Shown here: piece after piece, positions 12,212 through 24,215 of the stretch
How the letters are laid out: each line of letters starts with the position of its first letter
Position numbering within the stretch: position 1 is the stretch's first letter
NCBI GenBank assembly: GCA_022578605.1
Contig: MU394148.1
Location: 1-64,000, forward strand
Direction of reading: 5' to 3'
From: Camillea tinctor
Taxonomy: Eukaryota > Ascomycota > Sordariomycetes > Xylariales > Xylariaceae
DNA length: 64,000 nt
Notes under the pieces: generated by a model
Database searches by the model: none
What the model saw: only the letters and a program-made list of their open reading frames with translations
Told to the model about the DNA's origin: nothing
Translations under genes and position numbers: made by a program

Positions 12212-14770
12212 TTCTAAATTTACCATATAATACGTATATACATGAGTGGAGTGGTAGGGATGGAGCGAGATGCTAGCAATAGGCCTCCTTTTGCATAGTT
12301 ATACGGAGTCGCTTTGTATCATATATATAGAGATGGGGGGTTATAGTGATTGAACAAAAACTTGTATTATTAGTTAGCGCAGATGATTACATGCATTTAG
12401 AGAGGATGGGATTAGCATATTAAAAGATATCTTTGGCATTCGGTAAATCACAAGCATAGTACTTCTTCAGACATCTATTTTTGTGCTTTTCTAATTCATG
12501 TTTTATACTTTGCCATGGTCAGGGACTTGAGGAACAAAATCTTGCTTTACAAAGTAATTTACTCGTCAGGCAATTGTCATAATGTCAAGAAACAATACGA
12601 GGTTCGGATCACTATAATGGATCTTTTTTCCTACAACACGGACCTCTCGCAAGACTCTTGCCGCGTAGTTATTCATAAGCGTGAGTTACTATCATTGGTT
12701 ATGCCGGGCTTCCGATCTGGTAGCGAACGTCGATCAGATGGGAGCCAATACTAGCTCCAGCCTTGGAAGCTGACTAACTAAACTAAACTTCAAGTTTTGC
12801 CCAAATAAGTAGCAATAGGTCTCATTTTATTAGTTGATTGGCCAGTCTACCCTGCTTTACGCTTAGACTGAACGCTTATGCCGACGTATACTCAAGGTTC
12901 TACGCATCTATGTTCCGCATGGAATTGTTCCATCCGCATAACCTGCTTCTATGGCTGGAAGAAAGGAGGTATCGCTTGGAAAGGAACTTCCCAAGACAGG
13001 ATTCAACCCGCCCAGTTAGAGAGAACGTTACTACCAGCCTAATTGACAATTAGATGGTGACCTTGAAGTATTTATCCAGACCGTGAGACGCCATCGCGCT
13101 AGTCAATAGGAAGGCTAGTGTGTCTAGACGGTAATTTATACTCTACTTTAGCTATGCTAATACTTACGTATGTATTGATTTATATGAACATGAAATACTG
13201 TTTCCTAGATAGTTTGCAATTCTGATGTAAGTAAGGGACATCTTATACACTAAATATGTATAATGGTAGTCGCTTAACCCTATGTAACGAGGTCAGAGCA
13301 ACAATAGATAAATATAGAACAATATTAGTTAAGCGAAGTGCTGAAATAGGTGATAAGGGGTATCCGTCAAGGTACAAGTACAAGGTGTATCCGCAGCTAT
13401 ATGTATATAAGGGACAGGTCCTCCCATCATCCAGAGATAGATGCTCACCTAATCAAGCAACCTCATAACCTCATTTCAATATGAAGGATACATACAATCT
13501 CGAGAACTAAGAGATTATTACCCTGGGCAAAGCTCGTTCCCCTATGCACACCGCTATAGTTTTCTGTATGCAAAAAGGAATTGTTATGTTACTCAAACCT
13601 ATAATATGTATTTGTTGAAGGGTGCATGCCTGTGTATTTAAAACCTAGATTAATTGTTTCAAGTCCTCAGGAACCAATCTTTTGCCTCTCCAGGAATCGT
13701 CCAGCTCGACTCCTTTTATAGAGAACCTAGTCCTTTCGATCTATTATGAAGTCTCTAGTATAAATACAGTATACATCTAAAGTGTCAGTGCCCAAAATTG
13801 CTGCATTCTTTCCTAACTCCACATCCGGCCATCACATGCCTCTATCCTGCGTGTCCGCATTCCTCTTAGTCGACGGTTATATTTGGGTCCTTAAATCAGA
13901 GTGTAGAAATTGCCTACTTAGGTTCCTAATTTCTATACTCTAGCAAAGGAATATTCTAATAAACCTAGACAACAGCTATTCCGGGGAAAAGTGACAATCT
14001 CTCGGCTAATGCCAGTTAATAGATTAAAGGATATAGATATGGCGACATGAACGAGGCTGCATCTGATATATTTCCTATAAGCTCAGCTCCCTATTAAAGA
14101 ACACTTCCCCATCTAAATTGTGAATCACGATAGGTAAACTAGCAAGATATTGTATCTCCTAGTGTCTCGTCGTATATGAACTAATCTGTACAAGTCTTAT
14201 AATTCATGGTGTGTCAATACAACAAAGAACATGTTTAGTTAATCTCTCTGTTGAGAAGGAGATACAACCTCCACATACACGTGCGAGCGCAAAGTCGCCA
14301 CCGCGAATACTGCAAATAATTTACACAATACCTCGGGAGTTCTCTTGCCATGGCAGTATAGTATCGTCCTGGTAGACCCCTCTTTGAACCCAAGACGTCG
14401 CGGTGGAGCACCGTGGCGGAGAAGGATGCGCTAGAGTTTTGGATCGGACTTACTTCAAAAGTTACCCCGTAATTACGGCTTTTGGGACTGGTTTCAACAG
14501 ATGATGGAACGAGGCCGTATGTGAGGTGTAAGGATTCCATTCCATCCTGCAAGTATTATTTATAATCGAGGCTGTTGATGTTCGTCCGCGCCGGCGGGAC
14601 GGGACGATGTTATATCGAACCCAATATGTATACTTCTACGCACATGCATAGACGTACAAACTATATATGTTATCTTTGAGCATCCTTACATGACTTGTGA
14701 TCATTGCTACGATAAGCTCAACTTCACAAAACCAAAAGTCTCAAGTTAAGGAATACTCAACATAAAAAAA
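12212..14770. other. Gene-free spacer
   Basis: The first 250 bases are probably the 3' UTR of the acyltransferase. Open frames of 60-105 codons (for example near 12515, 12838, 13256 and 14235) have no recognisable domain or splice continuity. Nothing else was supported. Confidence 0.5.
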
Positions 14771-15640
14771 ATGGCCGGCACTTACGATGTCCAAACATAC
14801 CTGCTAGACAGGGCCAACATCCACGACACGATCTTCCGAATGGTAAGGGAACCATACGGCAAGACTTAAAGCCTAAATCACCCACCCTATGCGCACCGAC
14901 GACGCTAACAAAACCCCTTCCACTCTAGACCTACGCCTTCGACACCCGAACCTTCTCCGTCCTCGTAGACTCCGTGTACACCCCAACAGTGCACATCGAC
15001 TACTCCTCGATCATGGACCGGCCCGCCGAGGACATCTCCAGCACGTCCTGGGCGCAGAACGTGGACTCGCTGCTAGCTAAGCACGACTCGACGCAGCACT
15101 CCATTGCGTAAGATAACCCTTTCTCCCTTTCCACTCCCCTATCTTACCCCCTCCCCTATCCTCTACTCCCCCCCTTCCCCCCCTCTCCACCCCTCGCGTG
15201 AACAAGAAATCATGGCCAAAAGAAGAAGCTAACCAACGTCCTCGCATGGCGGCAACCCCAAAAAAAACAGGGACATGTTAATCGAGCTCCCGCAGCCGGG
15301 CACCGCTGCGCGCCCAGACACCTGTTCCGTGGTGGCGTACGGGAACGCGTGGATCTACAAGCGGGACGCGGAGGGGCAGCTGCGGACGATGGTGCGGCGC
15401 AACGGGGTGAGTCAGCATCCGTCCCTCTCCCTCTCCCTCTTTATCTCTCTCGATTTCTCTCTAATTTTTTCTTTTACTCCCCTCGCACCAAGTCACCAAG
15501 CTAACCCCACACGCTTAACCTCACAGGGTCGGTACGAGTTCGAGCTCAAGCGACTTGACGAGCTCGAGGCCAAGGGGCAGAACCCGTGGAGGATCAGCCT
15601 GCAGAGGGTCTTGTTGACCTTCCAGGACGTGGGGCCATAA
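14771..15640 (+). CDS. SnoaL-like (NTF2-fold) domain protein
   Basis: Four exons deduced from splice signals: 14771-14842, 14929-15107, 15271-15406 and 15527-15640. They give 166 residues. Introns start GTAAGG, GTAAGA and GTGAGT, end TAG, CAG and CAG, have CTAAC-type branch sites and keep the frame throughout. The N-terminal block DVQTYLLDRANIHDTIFRM followed by TYAFDT is typical of the SnoaL-like family (NTF2 fold, alpha+beta cone); fungal members are often about 150-170 residues. Relatives include dehydratases and cyclases, but many have no known reaction, so none is assigned. No signal peptide. The ATG follows an A-rich leader. Introns 2 and 3 are C/T-rich. Confidence 0.8.
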
Positions 15641-16019
15641 GCCTGCCAAGTAAATATATGACTATCGAAGGTATCGAGAAATAGGTCATGCCGACTATCT
15701 TATGTCTTCTAGGTGGGGAATGTAGCGCTTAAAATCCGGCGTCAGTGCCTTAAACAAAAGCACAGTTCATAAATAAATCTATCTAAATTTAAGTGTTAAC
15801 TTTACTTGCATCGTATGAGCTACTAAATTGCATATAGTTACGTCTTGATGATAGCTTGCCGTTATATATATGTAGAACAGATTCCCTTCCTAGACAAGCA
15901 CCATCATAAGAATTACCTAGACGCCAGGTCCTACAAACCTCAATAGTACCATTCGAAAATAGATTAATACTTCGCCACTACGGAGTACTATACCCTTATC
16001 TCTCTAACTTGACGGTCCT
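15641..16019. other. Convergent intergenic spacer
   Basis: Lies between the 3' ends of the convergent SnoaL-like and F-box genes and probably holds both 3' UTRs. It is AT-richer than the flanking exons, with AATAAAT at about 15770. No gene seen. Confidence 0.45.
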
Positions 16020-17859
16020 TCACGCACTAGGTACAAAGCTTAGCACCCTGACGGCCTTCGTCGGGAAATGTAACGGCCTCATATCGAAATTAGACCCGTC
16101 ATTATGGGTACCGTTGCCATCTTGAGCTCCGATGGGGACAACTATATCTGTACCCAGCGTGGTGAACGTGCTCATAATGCAATCGTCGTAAATGCCCATG
16201 AAGCTCACTGGCACGGCGAGCGCAGGCGCAGTGCACGTGTGGGCAGCAAATGCCGGGATGCGGGGGTCGAAGCGGCCATCATCGTCGAGCGAGAAGATGT
16301 ATATGCTGTCCTTGATCTCAAAGATGATCTTCTTGCCGCCGACTGTCTCGTTCACGTGCAGCCAGCCGCCCAGGTCGAAACTGTCGTTTATGGGCTCACA
16401 CTCGACTATCACCGTAACCGCGGCTAACTCGTCGGGTCCCCGAAGCGCGTAGCGCCAGTCCGTGCAGATGACTAGTCTCCCCCCGCGCGACACACCTACC
16501 ATCGTCTTTCCACTAAGCATACCGGCCCCCCACTCATCTTGAAATGATAAGGGTCTGCGTGCTATTTCGCGGCCTCCCTCCTGGATCTCGAGTCGTATAA
16601 GCCCAGCGTTACGACCTACGCGCGGTAAGACGTAACGGAATGAGCCGGGGAGCCAGTCGAGACCATCTAGAAATCACTTCCTGTCAGCAGCATGCCTATT
16701 GAGAGGAAAGCTCGGAAGAGAGAAAAGTATAAGGTTTACCATCGTCGGACTCAGGCACCATGGGATGCTTGATATGATATAAACCATCGGCTATGTAGGG
16801 GTGAATGTGACCCAGCAGCTCTCCCGAGTTTTTGTCGTGGAGGTGATACCCGTGCGTACCAATTGAGTAAATGACTGCATCCTCGCACTGATCCAAGTGC
16901 CCTACCGCACCCTCCGCAATCGCTACGTTTGTCCGCAGCACAGGCTCTTCTTCGGGACGGTGCTGGGACGGCAAGTCGTACACGAAGCCCTGGCCCTCCG
17001 ACGACACGACGCAGAGTGTATTATACGAGAGCTGGAAGCCTCTGATAACAACGTCATGAGAGAGGCGGGCGATGCGGCGGAACTGACCGCGTGATAGTCC
17101 CGGAAGATCTGTCCTCCATACCTCCAGAGTGTTGCGGAAGCTATCCCACACGGCAACGCCGTTCTGGTACTCGAGGTGGGCGAAGCGACGCACCTCGTCG
17201 TCGTTGCTCAGCGACCACAGGAGCACGCCACTGTCCATGTCGGTAACATATAGTCCGCCGGCGTGCGACGTAGACACAATGAACCGGCGGGCGAAGTCCG
17301 GCCGAAACCTCCATACCGGGTGACGACCGACCTGGACTACAATTGTACACTGGGGGTCAGTAATTGCCATATTAGATGATCCTTTTTTTCTTCACTCCCG
17401 AGACCATATTTTAGGAGTCAAAACCCATACGGACCCATACGCTTAGCCATGATAGGCCATCTAGACTCTCGGGCCGGGCTGAGACAGGTTAAAGGGGGGA
17501 CTAAATGACTCCCAAAATTACTCACTGACTGTCTCAGTAGGCTGAGGGTCGGCACTTCGCCACGACTTTTCGAGCAGGAACCGCCGGCGGCATATATCCT
17601 TCCACGAAGAGGAACCGTTGCCGTTGTCGTCGCCCTCAACGTATCGTGTGAATGATTTCCACCCCTGAAAGTATCGCTCTGGCTCGTGGAGCCGGGTCAC
17701 ACCGGGAACCTTAGCAGCGAAGATGGCGTCCTGGTGAGCCGAGTCGATGAACTCATGCCAGGCGCGCGATGCCAGGGTCAAGTTGGCGATGCTGCCAAGT
17801 GAAGCATAATGGAGAATGCGCAGGACCACCTCGGCTGGGAGAGCTACTAGGGGATCCAT
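16020..17859 (-). CDS. F-box protein with propeller-like C-terminal region
   Basis: Three exons on the minus strand: 17859-17526, 17381-16740 and 16666-16020. They encode 540 residues. Intron 17382-17525 starts GTGAGT and ends AAG; intron 16667-16739 starts GTAAAC and ends CTAG; both keep the frame. Residues about 7-40 (LPAEVVLRILHYASLGSIAN, then TLASRAWHEFID) form a clear F-box, the Skp1-binding part of an SCF ubiquitin-ligase adaptor. The rest is rich in short beta-strand-like repeats with Trp/Gly/Asp, suggesting a WD40-like substrate-binding propeller, though no strict WD repeats were counted. Target unknown. It starts at the first ATG before the F-box. Confidence 0.85.
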
Positions 17860-20800
17860 ATTGATTAACTGCCCGTTAGCTGCTTACCCAGATAGCTAAC
17901 CTAGAGAGGTAAGGCAGGTCTCAATACGGTCTGATGTATGGGGTGTGCCGTGTGCCTCAGTAAGTAAGAGGAACTAGGTTACCTAGGTAATGGGCTGGTG
18001 GTGGTTACTTAGGGATGGAATCACGATGAATAGAAGCATCTAAATGAAGGGATGGCAATTTGAACTTGAACTGCCATCGGTACGGGGTTCTGTACGGGAT
18101 TCTGCACGGAATTCTGCACGGGCAAGATAGTCCGGCAAGACCGATTACGATGCAGAGGTGGGGAGAGATGCAAAGCAGAGGGGACAGAAAGAAAAGGTTA
18201 GAGAGAAGATTCACACTAGAGTAAAGTTCTGACCTCACGGGAGCTGATGACGTCGATAGATAAGCCCCATAACTATTATACCTCTATATACCGCCTACCT
18301 AAAGGGGTTAGTCTTAACTAATTCTTGGGGGGTGTACATCGTTGTAGAGGGGAAAGGGGGAGAGGGGGGGAGATGAGGTGTCACACGGATGGGGATTGAG
18401 TTATAGGTACCTAACTACTTGAATGTTCTAGTTATAGGTAAATGCTGAGCGATATCATCACAAACACAACAGAGTATCTAAGAAGCAGTTATTGAAATGT
18501 TCTCCAGGTAGGTATCCAATATTCAAAGAAAATTACCTAGGTTACCTAACTTGGATCAAAATGTATCGAATGAAGGAGTTAATGACTAAAGCCGTAACAA
18601 TCACTTTCATCTTTTTTGCCTCCTTCTCTGAATTCTTTGCTATCACTGTTCCTCTCTCAATGTTCTGCGTTTCGGAAGCCTCTATTCTGGAGGTCATTGT
18701 TGTTATGGTAGTTGTGTCGAGAGTGTTTTACGATCAAGATCTCAGGTTGTTGCTCGTTTTCACATCATCTACTTATTCTCACCTATATCTTCACCAACTA
18801 GTTCATTATTACCTTATGCTGCATCGGATTCGGACTCAGAATCTGACCAAGTTTCGTGAGGGACGGCATTGCACGGATTTCCAGGATATCCAGCATCTTG
18901 CTACAAGATATAGTGCAACCGTTATCCAATTGCGAGACAACACCGCCCCCTAGAAGTTCTCAATCAGTACATGAACAACGAATTGGTCTTCCTAGAGAAT
19001 TTCTCGAAAGAGACCAAACGCGACTTCATCCTAAAGACAAAGTTAGTCGGTGGAGCTTTGGAAAACATGGATGGAATGTGCATACCTCTGTCTTTTTTGT
19101 CGTTCAACGCAATAGAATGGTTTGCTGATGTAGATTGGTCATCGCAAACGGTCACAGGGTGAGCTGCATTAAAGGATAACGCTGGGTTGCATTTTATTTG
19201 TTAAGGAACAGAGGTATATTCAAAAGCTAGGGAATGTTAGATGGTAAGAGAGTTAAAGAGTTAGTATCAGGGCTTCGTGATAGCTCTGACTCCATGGGAG
19301 TTATATAAGTTATGGAATTGAATAGTTCAATAAATTGGGTATGGTTATGAGCTGAAGCATTTGGCGTTGTGATAGCGATAAGATGTGTAGCTCAGGTTGA
19401 ATAGAACGGATCCGCATGAGAGGTTTTAAAATGATACAACTAATCTATGTCTTAGTGTATAACACCAGTAGTGGGATTTATGTCAACAGTATAGGTAGTA
19501 GTCCAGACGAATCGATGGGACTACCCAGCCATGAACTACCTTTTGAATATCAGACGACGTTAGAAAAAAAGTGAAAGATCAGCAACGAGCCGCACATCTT
19601 CCGGGCAGATTATATCTGCGCGACCGTTTTTAGAGCCAGACAATCTTGACGATCGATTTAGCTTAGGGCTGTCTAGTGGTTGGTGCGACGACGATCAATC
19701 GTGAATTCGATATTCATTCATGTTGTATTTGGGAAAATTTCCGAAAATGACAAAAAGACCCCAAGAGACTGGATTATGCTCCAATTCAACAGAAGCAAAG
19801 AGACTATGATTAGTTTCGATAGAGGCTGTCCGTATTGCTCACGTAAATCTACTCTCTCTGTCTCTCTCTTCAGTACCGTCAAACCTCCCCTACAACGGTG
19901 ACGCCGATAGAAAGCCCACCCGAGTCGGGCCATTCTTCCAATCTGCATTGATAAGTAAATACCGGTGTCGTGATGTGGGGGAGAAATCTCGTTTGGCAAT
20001 TTTCTACCTGAAGCATGAAGTGCGGGTTTGAGAATGGCTCAGGGTTAGAAACTAGCCGTGTCTCATCTTGCCAAGGTTCTCACCACCAATAAGTTCTGCT
20101 TTTAAGTTCTCTAAATTTTTGCATGAATGATAGTTCACCGCTCAGCTAAGGCATTTTGTAGTGAGAGCGGAACCTTGCCCCCCTTGTGTCTTCAGTGGAG
20201 GGATATGGATAAATGACCATAGTCCTGGGTAAAAGACCGGAAGGGGACCGGAAAGTATTACATTGGGAAGCAGGAATCATGAAAAGTTCTCATGATGAGG
20301 GCATCGCGAAGTGAGGTCTCGGCGACGATGGTGCGGCAGCGCATTTGCGACCGTGCCGCGAGACATGGCGCTGGAACTACGCTATGTAACCCCAAAACTC
20401 GAACGACTGTTTGATGGGGGATAAGAATAAGAGTTCGCGATAGTAATGTGACCCCAGGCTAAGAACCTGGATAATTAATTACCTAGTTTCATGACCATGT
20501 TATGCGGAACAACGGGAGCGAAAAGCACACACCACACACACGGCAACGCTCATATTCACACTCTATCCGTTTGTCTCATCGGCTCTCACCGCTGCGACTA
20601 CCCACGACAGCACCAAGGTTAGCAGCCCGCAGCCGCAGCGGGCAGCGGGTATCACCCACTTGGTAAACGATAGAGAATTAAACCAACGTGGCGGTAAAAC
20701 TATTCCTGCCTAGCCCTGCTCGCGCAAACATCTCGTATGAGAAGCAAAAGGAGGTATTTTGGTAGGACGGACACCGGTAGCACAGCAAACACATACCTGC

Positions 20801-23800
20801 CACCAAAACCGGAGACCGAAAACAGATTGCTGAGGGGATTCCGAAGCTAGAGTGGGGTACATAGCTTGTAGGAGAGCTTGACAATGTCAAACCTGAATGG
20901 CGGCTGCCGAAGTCCGGGTAGCTACATAACTTACCTAGTACATATGTAGGCTGGATAGTGTTGTGTAATGTACTTAAGTAGTTGGATGCAAGCTGAGCCG
21001 GGAAGCATGTTAATGGAAGTGAGGAGAAGAGGGAAAAAATTAATAAAAGAAACAAAAGAAAACAAAAACGTGTTGATCGTCATTGGTAACACGACGGTCC
21101 TACAGCCTTAGCAAGTGGGGATGGGGCATGCAAGTCAAGAATGAGCTCTTCTTCGGATTGGAGACACGTTGTTTATCGTTTCTTCGTTCTTTCGTTCTTT
21201 TTTTTTTTTTTTTTTTTTTGCATCTTGCGCTGACATGCATCCATAGAGTTGAGAAAAAAAACTCTTTTCTGTGGAATTCTCACAGGTACCTTGCATACAC
21301 TACATATTCGCAACAGCAGACTGGTGGGGACTTATAAACAGGCAGATACATCTACTATGATATTGCATATGCGTGACTGTCCGATTTGCCATCTGCCAAA
21401 TAGGCGTAGACTTGAATGATTTAGAATTAAATCATTTTGTACCTGCTTCTGTTCCCAGGTGTAGCCCTCACCTTCTGTGGACCGCGAAGGACATCTTATA
21501 TAGCGATTTGCATCGATAATTTCCCCGTTCATTGAAAAATCACCGCGTCCCGCATTGAGGAACGCAATGCGACAGCCTACCTTTTCGTTCGCGTCCTAGT
21601 TTGGCGGGTCTATAATGTATAGTTTTCTGATATTTCCTCTTCACATTCTTTCGCCTCTAACGCCCCCTTTTTAGGTTTATCCCCCGCAAAAGGCCGAACC
21701 AAAATGCCTAGAACGTTGGGTCTCGATAGCGTCAATCGAAGTGCATATGAGGTATTAAGCAGTAGGTGCTAGGACTAGGGATGTAGTAGGGAATTGGTGA
21801 GTTGGCGGAATCCCAGCCCAGAGAGAAGCTTCTCCGCAAAACGTCATTTTAAGCGGTGGTAGAAGCGCCAAAACTGTATGTTTCAGTGACTAATGTGTGT
21901 CACTAGGTGTTGGTGCTCTTTAAACCGACGAGGCAGATGAGATTACCATGGGATGCAACGGTTGAATCAAGTTCTTTTCCCCTTAAGCGACTGCCTGACT
22001 GCCTTTTACCACTGAGTTTATTGATGATCGCCTCAGGGTACTCGAACCAGCAGGCGGCAATTGGCTCGGTACTAGCTCGCCTAATCAGGTTTAGTCAGGT
22101 ACAAGGGACCCAAGGTGCAGGGACAATTCTGGAGCACCTGAGTGTCAGGCACGGAATTCTAGCCAATCACATATTATATTACTGACGCAACCCCCTGCTA
22201 ACCTAAGATTGTGTAAATGAGACGGTCGTCCTCTAATGTATTAGGACATGGGGGAGTTTTTTCATAACCTATACTAATAAATACCTACTTAAGTACCTCT
22301 GAGCCGATGAAGCTACTAGACACTATAAGCACATGTAAAAATCACGGAGGTGGTACACAATTTGGCTAAGTCTCCTAGGGTGCCGTTTGCCGCTATGGCT
22401 TCATGATACAGGTGACAATTATAGGCATGTTAGCAGCGGGTCAGCAGCTAACTAGCTGGCTGACGGTGGGAAAGAAGAAATGAAAAAAGATATAGGTAAA
22501 TAATAGCTCATCAACCCATCCCATGACGAACATGATGTTGGTCATGATGGGGGAAAAGTCTAGTCCGGGATGCATGTCTTAAAAAGGGATAGGAACAGGT
22601 GCCTACAGTGAGCAGGTCAGGATGAATACTCCGTAAGGAGGCATGACACGAGGTTTTTTTTTTAAGAAAGCTTATGACAAAAATAATCGTGTGGTCTCTT
22701 TACAAGCCCTATTTCGTCAATAAATCCCTCGAGTTTGTCGTGGCGCGGCGTAATATGTAGTAATATGTAATATATACGTAGTTGAACGGAAGGATTTTAG
22801 AAGTCACCTTGAAAGCGGAATAGGAAGAGGCGAGGGGTAAGTAAAAGTCTCACCCAGCCCAAACAGATTTAGGCTAGCTACTGAATTATATCAATCACTA
22901 TTATATGGCCTAGGTCTCGTGCCTTGCAATCTCCGTTAGCTGTGTGATTAGACTTTTCTTATACTATAAGACCACGATAAAAGTCCCATATTGAGACTGC
23001 TAGTGTATGGTGTATGTAGTAGTAGGTAGGATTCAAAATCTTCTTCTTTATTAGCCTAGGTACTCTGCAACTATGCAATAAAGCTGAGAATATTACTCCG
23101 TACCCGATCTATGCTTTGAGTACAAATTATGACTATTATTATTTTGGAAGCCTTTATGTGGATATACCTAATTCGAGTAACTTCTTTGTCGGGCACGAAC
23201 AAACAGAACCATCACAGAACGTTCTAGGTGTACCCTGAAGGACATTATGTTCCTACATCTGAGAAAGGATAGGGTACATGGGTACATTCAGGTAGGAAGG
23301 TAAGGTAAGTGACTTCTTTGGTGACAAGAGACTTCTTGTGTAAGCCTGTGATTATTGTTGCCCCCCGGTCCTGAGGTGGACAAGGATATGCCCATTACTT
23401 CAGCCCAATCAGATCCCCGGTCTACCATCCCCGGCACAGATTAAATTTCTCACTAGAGTCCCACCAAGATCGTGGCCCTCGTCCCGCTCATTCTCAGACT
23501 GATCTCTTCCCACTTTTCTCACACTCTCATTAACTTCACACACGCACCAAACATCCCATCCACGCTCTCTTGTTCCCTTTGCTCTTCTTTACCTTCGCTA
23601 GTATTCTTACTTTTACATTCATTCTCTACATATCACCAGGACTTCGTTGGCAAAGCCCCTTTGACGACCTCTACGAAATTAAACATCAACTCCACCTTGA
23701 GTACCGAGTATTCAAAAGCCTGTCACTCTCTCTGAATATCGCCAGTCGCATCACGCGCGCGCATATACATATATATATATATAACGAACTCACAAATTCA

Positions 23801-23852
23801 ACAACATCAGCAAGAAGATCCAAGATCTACATTCGCAGCAAACCCAGACAAA
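17860..23852. other. Gene-poor spacer (6 kb)
   Basis: No supported gene. At 18492-19162 several open frames overlap on both strands, and a short acidic Asp-Ser-rich string (ASDSDSESDQ) can be read near 18820-18850. These may be remnants of a gene but match no family I recognise. A 22-base T run lies at 21198-21219, and TACCTAGG-type palindromes recur near 17980 and 18535. The final 400 bases, C/T-rich with an alternating CG/TA run at about 23754-23784, are probably the promoter and 5' UTR of the next gene. Confidence 0.5.
21198..21219 (+). repeat. Poly-T tract
   Basis: Uninterrupted run of 22 T, preceded by CTTTCGTTC repeats. Simple-sequence repeat with no supported gene nearby. Confidence 0.8.
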
Positions 23853-24215
23853 ATGCACTTCTCATCGATCGTCGCTACTGCGCTTCTGCCCATGCTGGCA
23901 GCCGCTCAAGCCACCAGCACCTTGACGTCGACTGGAACTGTTACCCAGTGGGTCACTATCTCCAAGGTCTCTACCTCGAGCGTCATCGCCTCTTCCAGCG
24001 CCGTTCCCACCTTCAGCGGAAACGCGACCTCGGCGTTTGCTACCGGCACTGGCTCATCCTTTACCTCTGCTCTATCAACCTCTTCTGCTGGCTCAGCCAC
24101 GACGAGCGCAGCGACGGCTACCCCGACCATTAACAACAACGGCGGTGCCTCGCTTGGTGCCGCACATGTTGCTTTCGCTGGCGCCGCCGGTATCCTGATG
24201 GCGGCTCTCATGTAA
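23853..24215 (+). CDS. Small Ser/Thr-rich GPI-anchored surface protein
   Basis: Single exon, 120 residues, with ATG in the context CAAAATG. Residues 1-19 (MHFSSIVATALLPMLAAAQ) are a classic secretory signal ending in a likely signal-peptidase site. The middle (20-95) is about half Ser/Thr/Ala with an NATS N-glycosylation sequon, and suits O-mannosylation. The C-terminus has small residues (NNNGGAS) followed by a hydrophobic tail to the last Met, the layout of a GPI attachment signal. It is probably carried to the plasma membrane or cell wall. No enzymatic domain is visible. The long C/T-rich leader suggests substantial expression. Function beyond the cell surface is unknown. Confidence 0.75.
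   Translation: MHFSSIVATALLPMLAAAQATSTLTSTGTVTQWVTISKVSTSSVIASSSAVPTFSGNATSAFATGTGSSFTSALSTSSAGSATTSAATATPTINNNGGASLGAAHVAFAGAAGILMAALM

Noticed and set aside
16104..17323. Plus-strand frames opposite the F-box gene
   Set aside because: They lack domains and are shadows of a three-exon minus-strand gene with consistent splicing.
23570..24133. 187-codon frame overlapping the GPI-protein gene
   Set aside because: It reads through an alternating CG/TA repeat and the coding strand in another frame; the 120-residue protein has signal and GPI features and a better start.
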